In this document: in pieces, positions 9,344 to 21,189 of the stretch | How the letters are laid out: every line of letters begins with the position of its first letter | Numbering within the stretch: position 1 is the stretch's first letter | NCBI RefSeq assembly: GCF_014163735.1 | Contig: NZ_JACJDV010000027.1 | Span: 1-49,167, forward strand | Direction: 5' to 3' | From: Shewanella sp. SR44-3 | GTDB lineage: Bacteria; Pseudomonadota; Gammaproteobacteria; Enterobacterales; Shewanellaceae | DNA: 49,167 nt | The notes under the pieces: generated by a model | Told to the model about the DNA's origin: nothing | The model's database searches: none | What the model saw: only the letters and a program-made list of their open reading frames with translations | Translations under genes and position numbers: made by a program

Positions 9344-9808
9344 TTAACCAACCATGTAAGTGCCTGTGCCGAAGGCGATATGGGTGCCTTGTTCATTATG
9401 CAGCTCCATGCGGCACACAGATACGCGGTTGCCGGAGCGAATAACACTGCCTGTGCCAGTAAACACCTCGCCGCGTCCAGGCCTTAAATAATCTATGCGT
9501 AAATCGATAGTACCTAAGGTGGTGAGCCTTTCCTGTAGTGCTTCTAGGGTCCAATCATCACGGCTGGATACCAAGCCTGCAAAGGCGGTGAGGCCACCAA
9601 CGATATCCAGTACGGTCGCCGTCACGCCGCCATGGAGAATTTGCTGGTGAATGTTGCCGATTAACTCGGGCTTCATGGTGATCACTACTTCGACACCGTT
9701 TTCATCGTAATGCTTGATCTGTAGGCCCAGTAGGTTATGAAAAGGCACAAATTGGTCGAAGACTTGGGCCACCTGTTGTAGGGCTTGGGTTTTTATATCA
9801 TTACTCAT
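9344..9808 (-). CDS. yigI: YigI-type hotdog-fold thioesterase
   Basis: Protein of 154 residues with a single hotdog (PaaI/YigI-like acyl-CoA thioesterase) domain. The helix carrying QQILHGGVTATVLDIVGG is the family signature, and the strand LRIDYLRPGRGEVF follows as expected. YigI-type proteins hydrolyse medium/long-chain acyl-CoA; that function is from family knowledge, and the substrate here is not shown. AAGGAT lies about seven bases before the start. It is upstream of rarD on the same strand and divergent from recQ. E. coli has rarD-yigI-pldA-recQ, and pldA is absent here. Confidence 0.85.
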   Translation of the reverse strand: MSNDIKTQALQQVAQVFDQFVPFHNLLGLQIKHYDENGVEVVITMKPELIGNIHQQILHGGVTATVLDIVGGLTAFAGLVSSRDDWTLEALQERLTTLGTIDLRIDYLRPGRGEVFTGTGSVIRSGNRVSVCRMELHNEQGTHIAFGTGTYMVG

Positions 9809-10009
9809 AGATATCCTTATCCTTATTCTTATTGTTATTCATTTGTCACCTGTGTCATCACGATAAGGTAATTTAGGGTAGAGCAATTAATCTAGCCTGA
9901 GTTGGCTTAGGTTGCAAATAGGTAAAATGTCAGCTTTTATTCGTTACGCCAAGACATAGGGCGTCAGCTGTTTTAGAATGTCAGCCCCAACAGCGAGTGC
10001 AGAAGTGAA

Positions 10010-11851
10010 ATGAATAATTTAAGCCCAGATTTGGACCCAGCAATAACGGCATCGCAAGATGAGCTGAGTGCACGTCTGCAGCAAGTATTTGGCTACCGTT
10101 CATTTCGAGAGGGGCAGCGAGAAGTCATGGAGCGCACCTTGGCGGGTGAGGACACTTTGGTCATCATGCCCACTGGTGGCGGTAAAAGTATTTGCTATCA
10201 GTTGCCTGCATTATTGTTTCCTGGGCTAACTATTGTTGTCTCACCTTTGATTTCATTAATGAAAGATCAAGTCGACAGCCTGCTTCAAACTGGTGTGCCT
10301 GCCGCTTATTTAAACTCCTCTCAACCTCGTGAAGTGAGCATGAATGTATTGCGCCAGCTACACAGTGGCGAAATAAAACTGCTGTATGTATCACCAGAGC
10401 GCTTGCTACGTGATGATTTTATTGAGCGTTTACAGCATCTTCACCTTAGCTTGTTTGCTGTAGATGAGGCGCATTGCATCAGCCAGTGGGGTCATGATTT
10501 TAGACCTGAGTATGCCGAACTTGGCCGTCTAAAGCAGCTGTTCCCTCAGGTGCCGCTAATGGCGCTGACGGCCACCGCAGATCAAGCAACCCGCACGAGC
10601 ATTTGTGAGCGATTGCATATCGAACCTTTCTGTTTATTATCCAGTTTCGATAGGCCTAACATTCGCTACACAGTGGCTGAAAAACTCAATGCTGCCAGCC
10701 AGCTTAAGCAATTTATCGCGTCTCAGTCAGGCAATAACGGCATTATTTATTGCAGTAGTCGCAGGCGCGTGGATGAAGTGGCTGAACGGCTGCGTTTACA
10801 GGGCTTGAGGGCTGAGGCTTATCACGCTGGCCGCAGTCAAGAAGAGCGCGCAGATGTACAAGATAAATTCCTCAAAGATAAGCTTGAAATCGTGGTGGCC
10901 ACAGTGGCTTTTGGCATGGGAATTAACAAATCCAATGTGCGCTTTGTGGTGCATTACGATATCCCCAAAAGTGTAGAGGCTTATTATCAAGAAACCGGCC
11001 GCGCGGGCCGTGATGGTTTAGATGCCGAGGCCTATATGTTGTTCGACCCCGCCGACATTGGCCGAGTTAGGCACCTCATTGAGCAATCTGAACCCGGACC
11101 ACAACAGCAAGTCGAGTTTCATAAATTACATACCATGGCGGCGTTTGCCGAGGCGCAAACCTGTCGCCGGCAAGTGTTATTGCATTATTTTGATGAAAGC
11201 GCCTCAAAACCTTGTGGTAACTGCGATATCTGTATCAATCCGCCTAAGCGTTATGATGGCAGTGAAGATGCTCAAAAGGTGTTATCTTGCGTGTTTCGCT
11301 TAGGGCAGCGCTTTGGGATTAATCATTTAATTGAAGTGCTTAGGGGCTCCAAAGCCGCCAATGTGTTAGACCGAGGCCATGATAAGTTATCGACTTGGGG
11401 CATAGGTAAAGAAAAGAGCCCTGAGCATTGGCTCAGCGTAACGCGCCAGCTGATCCATTTAGGGCTTGCCAGTCAGGACGTGACCCGAGGCTCATCCATA
11501 AAGCTTAATGATGCCGCAAGGCCTGTGCTTAAAGGTGAGCAAGCCTTGATGCTTGCAGAGCCACGTATTCAGTTGGTGAGCAGTAAGCGTAAAATCAGTA
11601 ATAGCCGCGCCCCACAGCAATACGACAGACAACTGTTTGCCCGTCTTAAGCTACTGCGCCGTGAAATTGCCGAGAAAAATGACATCCCACCTTACCTAGT
11701 GTTTAACGATGCAAGCTTGGCAGAAATGTCTGCCATGTTGCCCACAAGCCCAGGTGAGATGCTTGCTGTAAACGGCGTGGGTGAGCGTAAATTGAGCCGT
11801 TTTGGTGGCGAGTTCCTCGATGAGATTAGTCACTACCTTGCTGGCGATTAG
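10010..11851 (+). CDS. recQ: ATP-dependent DNA helicase RecQ
   Basis: A 3'-5' superfamily 2 DNA helicase acting in recombination and replication-fork repair. The 613-residue protein has the Walker A motif in MPTGGGKS (GGGKS at 56-60), the Walker B motif DEAH followed by the RecQ aromatic loop [13 protein letters not shown] (about 151), and helicase motif [12 protein letters not shown]. The RecQ-Ct zinc site is Cys385, Cys402, Cys405 and Cys408. A winged helix follows, then a C-terminal HRDC domain (about 530-610). The length is normal for bacterial RecQ. The ribosome site before ATG 10010 is weak (GAAGTGAA). The last 26 bases overlap the 3' end of the convergent gene. Confidence 0.97.
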   Translation: MNNLSPDLDPAITASQDELSARLQQVFGYRSFREGQREVMERTLAGEDTLVIMPTGGGKSICYQLPALLFPGLTIVVSPLISLMKDQVDSLLQTGVPAAYLNSSQPREVSMNVLRQLHSGEIKLLYVSPERLLRDDFIERLQHLHLSLFAVDEAHCISQWGHDFRPEYAELGRLKQLFPQVPLMALTATADQATRTSICERLHIEPFCLLSSFDRPNIRYTVAEKLNAASQLKQFIASQSGNNGIIYCSSRRRVDEVAERLRLQGLRAEAYHAGRSQEERADVQDKFLKDKLEIVVATVAFGMGINKSNVRFVVHYDIPKSVEAYYQETGRAGRDGLDAEAYMLFDPADIGRVRHLIEQSEPGPQQQVEFHKLHTMAAFAEAQTCRRQVLLHYFDESASKPCGNCDICINPPKRYDGSEDAQKVLSCVFRLGQRFGINHLIEVLRGSKAANVLDRGHDKLSTWGIGKEKSPEHWLSVTRQLIHLGLASQDVTRGSSIKLNDAARPVLKGEQALMLAEPRIQLVSSKRKISNSRAPQQYDRQLFARLKLLRREIAEKNDIPPYLVFNDASLAEMSAMLPTSPGEMLAVNGVGERKLSRFGGEFLDEISHYLAGD

Positions 11852-13691
11852 TCATTGATGGTTGTCGATTTTTTTTAGTTATTTGATCTAAATGGGCTTT
11901 TTTGATTAATTGCTCAAAACTGTCTAATTGCTGCAAGCTGGCTATCCCAGTGGGAACATTGGTGTTAGCTTGCCAGTTCTCTATGCTTAAACTCACCTGC
12001 GCAGCGACCCGTCTTGCACCTTGTAATGAGGTGTGAGGCAGGAAAACAATAATTTCCTCTAGTGAATGGCGATAGAATTTATCTTGTTCTCGTAGTGTGT
12101 GCTCCAGATGAGTTTGCAAATCCCCTAAATCAACCAAGCGAACGCCGCTGATGTTAAGCAGTAAAATGCTTAATGGATATCCGGCGCGTTTGGCATTTTT
12201 TAACAAGCCGCCGATCTCTTCCTCTTGCTGAGCGACTTGTTTAATTAAAGGGGGAAGCTTTGGGTCTTTTTTGATAAAAAATAATATGCTGATAAACAGT
12301 AATGATAAACCCAGTGCAACTAAGGCATAGGTTTGTTCTAAGGTTAAGTAACGTTGACTACGGGCAAGTGTGGCTTGCGCATTAGTAAGTTGAGCTTGTT
12401 CATTAGCCCGCGCTTTGAATTGTAAAAAGCGTGCTTGATTGATTTTCGCGGCTATTTTTTTCTCGAGTTCAAAGCGTAATACTTGGTATTCGTAGGCCTG
12501 TTTAAAGGCATTCTTGGTTGCATAATACTGGCTTAAGATAGAGTAATATTCTTGTAAATCTAGCTGATGATTTTCGCCTTTAGCAAGCTCAATTGCTTGA
12601 TCCATAATGGCTAAGGCTTCTTGATCGCGGCCTTGCTTGAAACGTATCTGGGCCAGAGTGCGTTTGGCTCGTGCAAGATATAGGGGATGGTTATATTTTG
12701 AAAAGGTGGCAATGCTGATATTGATTTGTTTTTCAGCACTACTTAGCCTATTTCTAAGTAAATCAAACACAGACAATGAAGCATAATTGTAAGCCAATTC
12801 TATTGAATGATTCGTATTGGGAAGCAGTTTTTTTGCATGGTTAATATAATCATCGGCTTGTTGTTCATTAATGTGGATAGTGATTAATGCCGCATTAATC
12901 AGTAGTAGGTACTCAATCTTACCGATAGCAGCTTCATCGGCTCTGGCCTTATTGGTGAAGAAAATCGCTTGTGACACATCACCCGTCGAAAAAAATAAGC
13001 TTCCCATTGCTGCCAATAAATAAGTTTTCGGAGCGAGCTGCCAACTTGGGGTTTGAGTTTGCGCTTGAGGGTAGATATCTAAGGCTAAACGCAAATCCTC
13101 CATAGCGGAATTTGCATTTTCGATCCGAAGATCTATTGTCGCCCTCAGGTAAAGCGCATTCACTATGGCTTGAGGCTGTTGATATTGATGGGCTAATGCG
13201 AGAGCGTTATCTATTAGCGGTAAAGCCTTGTCCAATTCCCCTAGGTAGTTTAACGCATCTGCTTGGCAGAGAATGAAATAAGCTCTGACATGATCTAATT
13301 TGAATGTTTTAGCCTTGGTTTCTCCCCGTTGAGCACTGTTGATGGCGGCTTGGTATTCGCCTTGTTCTAGCAAATTGTAGCATTGCAGCAGTTCAAAACG
13401 CAGTTGCTCAGTTTTAGTGAGTAAATCAGTCTTTGTCGCTTGCTCAATTAAGCTTAATGCAGCTTGAGCTTGTTGCGGATATTGATAATTTAAAAGATTG
13501 AGTTTGTTTAAGTGTTCACTGACGCTGGCTGTGACGCCATCAACGCTGATACGTGCGCTGTGAGTGGGGTTAGCATCGCTAGTGTACCTGCTACTGTAGT
13601 TGTTATAAGACTGCGCATTTAACGCGAAAGAGAGGCTGCTAAAAAATAGTGCGTTACAGCTTATACAGAATAAATACACAAACAACTTCAT
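11826..13691 (-). CDS. TPR-repeat membrane protein with degenerate GGDEF domain
   Basis: Protein of about 621 residues. In order it has a signal peptide ([26 protein letters not shown]), a long tetratricopeptide-repeat region (about 60-420), a short coiled-coil-like stretch rich in Gln/Ala, one membrane segment (about 440-460, [19 protein letters not shown]), and a cytoplasmic domain resembling GGDEF. Where a diguanylate cyclase has RxGG(D/E)EF, this has [12 protein letters not shown], so the catalytic GG pair is lost and cyclase activity is unlikely. The layout fits a periplasmic TPR sensor joined to a cytoplasmic output or protein-binding domain; its ligand is unknown. The ATG at 13691 puts the signal peptide first; a GTG at 13706 is also possible. 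The 3' end overlaps recQ by 26 bases tail to tail. Confidence 0.8.
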   Translation of the reverse strand: MKLFVYLFCISCNALFFSSLSFALNAQSYNNYSSRYTSDANPTHSARISVDGVTASVSEHLNKLNLLNYQYPQQAQAALSLIEQATKTDLLTKTEQLRFELLQCYNLLEQGEYQAAINSAQRGETKAKTFKLDHVRAYFILCQADALNYLGELDKALPLIDNALALAHQYQQPQAIVNALYLRATIDLRIENANSAMEDLRLALDIYPQAQTQTPSWQLAPKTYLLAAMGSLFFSTGDVSQAIFFTNKARADEAAIGKIEYLLLINAALITIHINEQQADDYINHAKKLLPNTNHSIELAYNYASLSVFDLLRNRLSSAEKQINISIATFSKYNHPLYLARAKRTLAQIRFKQGRDQEALAIMDQAIELAKGENHQLDLQEYYSILSQYYATKNAFKQAYEYQVLRFELEKKIAAKINQARFLQFKARANEQAQLTNAQATLARSQRYLTLEQTYALVALGLSLLFISILFFIKKDPKLPPLIKQVAQQEEEIGGLLKNAKRAGYPLSILLLNISGVRLVDLGDLQTHLEHTLREQDKFYRHSLEEIIVFLPHTSLQGARRVAAQVSLSIENWQANTNVPTGIASLQQLDSFEQLIKKAHLDQITKKNRQPSMTNRQQGSD

Positions 13692-13888
13692 CGACAATCG
13701 ACTCACAAGAAAGGCTTAAAAAACGTGCCAGTATACCTAGGTTTGTTTCTTGGTGCAGGATAATCTGCAGCGAAAATGAGCATAGCTTTTAGTATCAGCT
13801 TCAGCTTTGTGGGCTAAATGATCCTAGATAACATGTGGGATCTCATGTGGAATTGATAATGAATCATTTTCATACAGTAAAAAATGGG

Positions 13889-13918
13889 TTGACACTTTTA
13901 TAGCCACAGGCTATCAAT
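13889..13918 (+). promoter_or_regulatory. Sigma-70 promoter of the leu operon
   Basis: A perfect TTGACA (13889-13894) is followed after 17 bases by TATCAA (13912-13917). This would start transcription near 13925, about 60 bases before the leader peptide gene. The predicted 5' end can form a seven-base hairpin, GCAAACC (13931-13937) with GGTTTGC (13945-13951). Upstream at about 13830-13850 is an imperfect direct repeat of CATGTGG whose meaning is unknown. Confidence 0.75.
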
Positions 13919-13986
13919 AGTGCTCAGCAGGCAAACCTTATTTGGGTTTGCTGTTTGATTTAACGGTTAACTTTGAGTCGATAAAT

Positions 13987-14064
13987 ATGACAAATACTTA
14001 CTTGCAACTCGGACTCCTTCTCCTCTCTGACATTTTTGTGCGGAGTGTGTGGTGTTGCAAGTAA
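13987..14064 (+). CDS. leuL: leu operon leader peptide (attenuation)
   Basis: A 25-codon reading frame starting ATG 13987 and stopping TAA 14062, between the leu promoter and leuA. Leucine is encoded at positions 6, 8, 10, 11, 12 and 13, six leucine codons within eight and four of them in tandem (CTC CTT CTC CTC). This is the arrangement in which a ribosome stalls when charged tRNA-Leu is scarce. An 11-base perfect inverted repeat, 13998-14008 with 14054-14064, spans most of the frame and ends at the stop codon; it would form the pause (1:2) hairpin. ACTCC at 14013-14017 can also pair with GGAGT at 14042-14046. A terminator follows at 14082. The gene is too short for ordinary ORF calling. Confidence 0.88.
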   Translation: MTNTYLQLGLLLLSDIFVRSVWCCK

Positions 14065-14081
14065 AACAGCAAAATTAACAC

Positions 14082-14111
14082 AAAACCCGCGCTAATCGTC
14101 GCGGGTTTTTT
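14082..14111 (+). terminator. Attenuator terminator of the leu operon
   Basis: AAAACCCGCG (14082-14091) pairs with CGCGGGTTTT (14100-14109) around an eight-base loop and runs into six T. It lies 17 bases after the leader-peptide stop codon and about 50 bases before leuA. A competing antiterminator could use TTTTGTG (14034-14040) with CACAAAA (14079-14085) and GTGTT with AACAC nearby; this alternative pairing is an inference from the sequence. Confidence 0.88.
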
Positions 14112-14161
14112 GTTTTTAGGCCCAGTGACCAAGCAAATTAATTGACTATTTTGGAGACACT

Positions 14162-16820
<2,659 letters not shown>

Positions 16821-16821
<1 letters not shown>

Positions 16822-18269
16822 TGGGGCAATCCGTTGTTAAGCAGGCTGTAAAAGGCGCAATAAAAGAGACCGCCAAAACCTTGTATGAAAAAGTCTGGGA
16901 TGCGCATTTAGTGGCAAGTCCAGCAGGTGAAGCCGCGATCCTTTATGTCGACCGTCATTTGGTGCATGAAGTGACCTCTCCCCAAGCGTTCAGTGGCCTA
17001 AGGGCTGCGGGCAGGCCGTTACGGGCACCGCAAAAAACCTTCGCCACCATGGATCATAACACTTCAACTAAGAGCGCAAGCCTAGATGCCTTAAGCCCCA
17101 TGGCGCGCACTCAGGTGGAAACCTTAGCGCAAAACTGTAAAGATTTTGGCGTCAAACTGTATGACATTCATCATCCTAATCAAGGCATAGTGCATGTGAT
17201 GGGACCAGAGCTGGGCATTACTCTGCCAGGTAGCGTGATTGTTTGTGGTGACTCACATACCGCGACCCATGGGGCTTTTGGCGCCTTAGCATTTGGCATT
17301 GGCACCTCAGAAGTTGAGCACGTGCTTGCGACGCAAACCTTAAGGCAGTTACAAGCGAAAACCATGCGAGTGGAAGTGCGCGGTGAAGTGACTGATGGCG
17401 TGACGGCTAAAGATATCGTGCTTGCCATTATAGGTAAGCTTGGTATGGATGGTGGTACAGGTTTTGTGGTGGAGTTTTGCGGTGAAGCCATTAGCGCATT
17501 GTCCATGGAAGGGCGGATGACCTTGTGCAATATGGCCATCGAAATGGGAGCTAAAGCAGGCATGGTAGCACCGGATCAAACCACCTTTGACTACTTAAAA
17601 GGCCGTGAATTTGCCCCTAAAGGTGAGCATTGGCAGCAAGCGATTGCAGCTTGGTCACAGCTTAGCAGTGATCAAGATGCAGTATTTGATGCTGAAGTGG
17701 TGTTAGAGGCTCAAGACATTGCGCCGCAATTAACTTGGGGGACCAACCCAGGTCAAGTGGTCGCCATAGATGGTGAAGTGCCCAATCCTGCCAATGAAAC
17801 CAGTAGCACAGAACGCAGCAGCATGTTGAAAGCCTTGGAGTACATTGGTTTAACACCTGGCACTAAGATGACTGATATCAGCATCAACAAGGTATTTATT
17901 GGCTCGTGCACCAACTCACGCATCGAAGATTTGCGCTCGGCTGCGACCCATGCCAAAGGCCGTAAAGTCGCCGAGGGTGTTGTGGCTATCGTGGTGCCGG
18001 GTTCAGGTCAAGTGAAGTTGCAGGCAGAGGCTGAAGGCTTAGATAAAATTTTTATTGATGCAGGGTTTGAGTGGCGCTTACCGGGGTGCTCCATGTGCCT
18101 TGCCATGAATGATGACAGGTTAGAGGCGGGCGATCGCTGCGCGTCTACCAGTAACCGTAATTTTGAAGGTCGCCAAGGCCGTGGTAGCCGCACGCATTTA
18201 GTGAGTCCTGCAATGGCGGCAGCAGCTGCTATCGCAGGCCATTTTGTTGATATTCGCGCCCCTTACTAA
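16821..18269 (+). CDS. leuC: 3-isopropylmalate dehydratase large subunit
   Basis: Aconitase-family subunit that, with LeuD, isomerises 2- to 3-isopropylmalate using a [4Fe-4S] cluster. The cluster ligands are Cys363 (GSCTNSR), Cys423 and Cys426 (PGCSMC). These positions and the total of 482 residues are each exactly 16 higher than in E. coli LeuC (347, 407, 410 and 466). The extra residues are therefore all at the N-terminus, [16 protein letters not shown], ahead of the usual KTLYEK start. The ATG overlaps the leuB stop (TAATG) and has AAGGGAAGG before it, so the longer start looks real rather than a miscalled one. Confidence 0.97.
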
Positions 18270-18288
18270 GCCGATACAGGAGAACCAG

Positions 18289-18894
18289 ATGCAAGCATTT
18301 ACTGCCCATAGCGGCTTAGCGGTAACCATTGACAGCGCTAATATTGATACCGACCAAATTATTCCCAAACAGTTCCTGTCTAAAGTGACTAAGGACGGTT
18401 TTGGGGTGCATTTATTTCATGACTGGCGTTACTTAGATGAGGCCGGTGATAAGCCTAACCCAGAGTTCGTATTGAATTTACCCCGTTATAAGGGGGCTTC
18501 AATTTTATTGGCACAGGAGAATTTTGGCTGTGGCTCGAGTCGAGAACACGCACCTTGGGCACTCGCCGATTTTGGCTTTCGAGTTGTGATAGCACCAAGC
18601 TTTGCCGATATTTTTTTTGGTAATGCTGTTAATAATGGCTTACTTCCTGTCATCTTAACTCACGCTCAAGTGCAGCAATTGATTAATGAAGTGCAAGGGG
18701 CGTCGGGATCTAAAATTTCAGTCGATCTTACTGCGCTTAGAGTCACATCGCCCAGCGGCGCTGAGTTTGCTTTTAGTTTAGTGGAGTCGGCGCGGCATAA
18801 ATTGCTCAATGGTCTTGATGCCATCGGTGAAACCTTGACTCATGAACAGATGATTTCAGCCTATGAGGCTAAGCTTCCGGTTTGGTACGCCTAG
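18289..18894 (+). CDS. leuD: 3-isopropylmalate dehydratase small subunit
   Basis: Swivelling-domain partner of LeuC, 201 residues (the E. coli length). It carries [12 protein letters not shown], the substrate-loop [13 protein letters not shown], and [17 protein letters not shown] longer in-frame reading from 18244 overlaps leuC; the ATG at 18289 has CAGGAGAA just upstream and matches known LeuD N-termini ([11 protein letters not shown]). Last gene of leuABCD. I see no clear intrinsic terminator before the convergent small gene that ends at 18932. Confidence 0.98.
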   Translation: MQAFTAHSGLAVTIDSANIDTDQIIPKQFLSKVTKDGFGVHLFHDWRYLDEAGDKPNPEFVLNLPRYKGASILLAQENFGCGSSREHAPWALADFGFRVVIAPSFADIFFGNAVNNGLLPVILTHAQVQQLINEVQGASGSKISVDLTALRVTSPSGAEFAFSLVESARHKLLNGLDAIGETLTHEQMISAYEAKLPVWYA

Positions 18895-18931
18895 GACGGG
18901 AGGCTTTAAGTGAGGTTTAATCTTAATTAAA

Positions 18932-19204
18932 TCAAATATTAATGTCGATATTAGGGGCGGGATCAGACGCTAACTTAGTCTGTTTTTGCCGCCTATCATA
19001 GGCTTTGATATAACGGTTATTACTGGCATTTCGCCGCTCTGATTTTGGGCGAATAATTCTTGGAGGCAGTTGTGATTGAGGTGACTCATGGCTGTCTTCA
19101 GTTATGTCTTTGCCCTGATGGGGTTGTACCACCTTACGTTTCAGTTTGACGTTTGCCGTCACGGGTCTTGCCAACATGGCATAAAGACTGTCTAGACCTG
19201 ACAT
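18932..19204 (-). CDS. Unrecognised small protein, paralogue of the 24758-25183 product
   Basis: A 90-residue, basic, probably largely disordered protein with no domain I recognise. AAGGAT lies seven to eight bases before the ATG. Three blocks are shared with the protein encoded at 24758-25183: an N-terminal GLDSLYAMLARPV, a central DSHESPQSQLPP and a C-terminal IDIN(I) ending. A basic KRKV lies shortly after the first block in both. The regions between blocks do not align, which suggests short binding motifs in flexible linkers. It is divergent from the EAL/HDOD gene (233 bases between starts) and convergent with leuD. The function is unknown and I assign none. Confidence 0.75.
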   Translation of the reverse strand: MSGLDSLYAMLARPVTANVKLKRKVVQPHQGKDITEDSHESPQSQLPPRIIRPKSERRNASNNRYIKAYDRRQKQTKLASDPAPNIDINI

Positions 19205-19335
19205 ATAGCATCCTTGTTATTTGGTATCTCTCTAAGCTATCGGCCACCCTGCTGTCAGGTTGAGCAAAAAATGTACATTTTCAATGTGCAGTTCTGATTC
19301 TCTCGATGATATGATTGCTATTATCATTAGCTGTC

Positions 19336-19364
19336 CATGAGCAAATTGTTGGTTTTTGCTCATG
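19336..19364. repeat. 10-base perfect inverted repeat upstream of the EAL/HDOD gene
   Basis: CATGAGCAAA (19336-19345) and TTTGCTCATG (19355-19364) are exact reverse complements around a nine-base spacer. They lie in the intergenic region between the divergent small gene (ending upstream at 19204) and the EAL/HDOD gene, about 75 bases before the latter's start. It could be an operator or an RNA hairpin in the 5' untranslated region. No T tract follows, so a terminator is unlikely. Confidence 0.6.
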
Positions 19365-19437
19365 ACAAAATTCACCCTGTAGATCATACTCATGGAGGAT
19401 CGACATTCGCAGTAAAAAAAGAAATAAGAGGCAATGA

Positions 19438-20670
19438 ATGCATTTTTACACGGCAAGACAGCCTATTTTGAACCGTAAACAACGGGTTGTTGCTTTTGAG
19501 TTATTATTTAGAGACAGCCATAACAACTGTTTTCCTGTGGATGTGCCAGATAATGTAGCTACGGCTAAAATTTTGATAAACAGCTATATGAGCATGGATA
19601 TCGAAGACATGACTGAAGGCAAACCTGCCTTGATTAATTTCCCTTCTAGTTTGCTAAAAGAGTACTTAGTCCATATTTTGCCATATAAGAATATGGTGGT
19701 TGAAGTGCTGGAAACGGTAGAGCCTAACGATGAAAACTTTGCCATTTTACGGCAGCTATTTCATCAAGGTTATTACTTAGCCTTGGATGATTTTATCTAT
19801 AGCCCAGCATGGGATAGATTTTTACCTTTTTTTAAATTGATAAAAATAGATATTATTGCCACCCCCTTGGTCAAAATTGCTCATCTATTACCCCTGTTTC
19901 GCCGCTATAAAGCTAAATTACTGGCTGAAAAAGTTGAAACCATGGCGGATTTTTTACAAGCCAAAGAGCTGGGCTTTGACTATTTTCAGGGGTATTTCTT
20001 TTATAAGCCTGAAATTGTTATCGGCAATGAAATTGAATCGTCTCAGCCGTTTTTGATGTCTATTTATAGTGAGGTGATGAGGCCTAATTTTAGCTATCAA
20101 AAGCTGGAAACTTATTTCACTCAGGATATGGATTTAACCTATAAGTTATTGCGCTTTGTTAACTCTAGTTACTTTGAGCATGTTCAAGACATCTCATCAA
20201 TTAAGCAGGCAATGATTTTCCTTGGCGAAGATCAGTTACGTAAGTTCGTCAGTCTGATCGTTATTGCGGAATTAAACCCAAATAAGCCGCCGGTCTTGAT
20301 CCAAAATACTATGATAAGAGCGCGACTCTGTGAGGTTGTGGCTAAGGTGATGAGGCTAGACAAGCTCGCCGATGCGGCTTTTTTAATGGGATTATTTTCG
20401 ACTTTAGATGCTATTTTAGACAGACCTATGGACAGGGTGCTGCGTTCTTTACCTTTAGCCCCAGAAATCAATAATGCGTTATTGCATCAACAAGGTGAGC
20501 TAGGCCAGTGTTTTGCGCTAGCTATAGCCTATATGGAAGGAGATTGGGATTATGTCACAGCAGCGGTCAATCGCCATCAAATTAATGCCCAGGAGTTAAC
20601 TTTCAAGTGCAACCAAGTGTATTTATGGCTGACGGAATACCAGCGTTTTGCAGCACCAAAAGTTGGATAA
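19438..20670 (+). CDS. EAL-like / HDOD two-domain signalling protein
   Basis: Protein of 410 residues with an N-terminal EAL-like domain (about 1-200) and a C-terminal HDOD domain (about 200-390), the YuxH/CdgJ architecture. The first EAL motif is FELLFRD; several metal-site positions remain (Asn in LINFP, Glu in VVEVLET, the DD of LDDF, Lys in KIDI, Glu in AEKVE, Gln in YFQGYFF). Loop 6, normally DDFGxGxSS, is replaced by DDFIYSPAWD, so phosphodiesterase activity is doubtful. Related proteins in Vibrio affect motility and cyclic-di-GMP behaviour; that link is by family only. AAGAGGC precedes the ATG. It is monocistronic and divergent from the small unrecognised gene. Confidence 0.88.
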   Translation: MHFYTARQPILNRKQRVVAFELLFRDSHNNCFPVDVPDNVATAKILINSYMSMDIEDMTEGKPALINFPSSLLKEYLVHILPYKNMVVEVLETVEPNDENFAILRQLFHQGYYLALDDFIYSPAWDRFLPFFKLIKIDIIATPLVKIAHLLPLFRRYKAKLLAEKVETMADFLQAKELGFDYFQGYFFYKPEIVIGNEIESSQPFLMSIYSEVMRPNFSYQKLETYFTQDMDLTYKLLRFVNSSYFEHVQDISSIKQAMIFLGEDQLRKFVSLIVIAELNPNKPPVLIQNTMIRARLCEVVAKVMRLDKLADAAFLMGLFSTLDAILDRPMDRVLRSLPLAPEINNALLHQQGELGQCFALAIAYMEGDWDYVTAAVNRHQINAQELTFKCNQVYLWLTEYQRFAAPKVG

Positions 20671-21189
20671 TCGGTTTACTTAATGCATTGAGAGTACGCT
20701 TGTATATTTATCATTATAAGGCGTTGTTATGTTGCTTTATTTTTGACCTAAATGCTTGTGGTTAATAAATTTAAGCTCAATGAATAAATATACTTGATTG
20801 ATATTTAAGGTTGTTTTTTTTCATCACCCACATAGTATTAGCGTTAGGTGAATTATGCTGCTGGCATTGAGCGAACATCTAAATCATTACTAATAACGAC
20901 TTTAACTCTTTAAGGTATTGATAAAGGTTGTTATTTTTATAAATTGATAAGTTTTTTGTAGTTGATAGTTGAACTGTTGTACGCTCAATTGTATTTGTAA
21001 ATATAATCAATGCTTATCTTGGTAGAATAAAATTCTGTAAAATTCAAAATATTAGTTTAATAAACTATTTCATGGTCAAAGGTTGCAAACTTATACTGCG
21101 TCAGTACACTGCCGCCATGGCGTTGAGTTTTTACTCTATTGCCGACCCTAAATAGCAATCTAGTATTTGAATAGACACAGAGAATCATA
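20671..21189. other. 519-base AT-rich intergenic region before fadL
   Basis: No credible gene is seen. Most of it is AT-rich with short T and A tracts (for example 20812-20821). Near its right end are a perfect 15-base palindrome at 21053-21067 and a TATACT -10-like hexamer at 21092-21097. The length suggests a regulated fadL promoter with upstream binding sites, or an undetected small RNA; I cannot distinguish these from sequence. Confidence 0.6.
21053..21097 (+). promoter_or_regulatory. Candidate fadL promoter with a 15-base palindromic operator
   Basis: TAGTTTA-A-TAAACTA (21053-21067) is a perfect 7-1-7 palindrome. It abuts a weak -35-like TTCATG (21069-21074), which is 17 bases from TATACT (21092-21097). 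A repressor bound at the palindrome would block RNA polymerase. It does not match the FadR or PsrA consensus patterns I know, so the regulator is unassigned. Confidence 0.45.

Noticed and set aside
13850..13876. Fur-box-like AT-rich sequence (TGATAATGAATCATTTTCAT) upstream of the leu promoter
   Set aside because: Only the left half fits the 7-1-7 Fur pattern; the right half does not, and iron control of leu genes is not expected.
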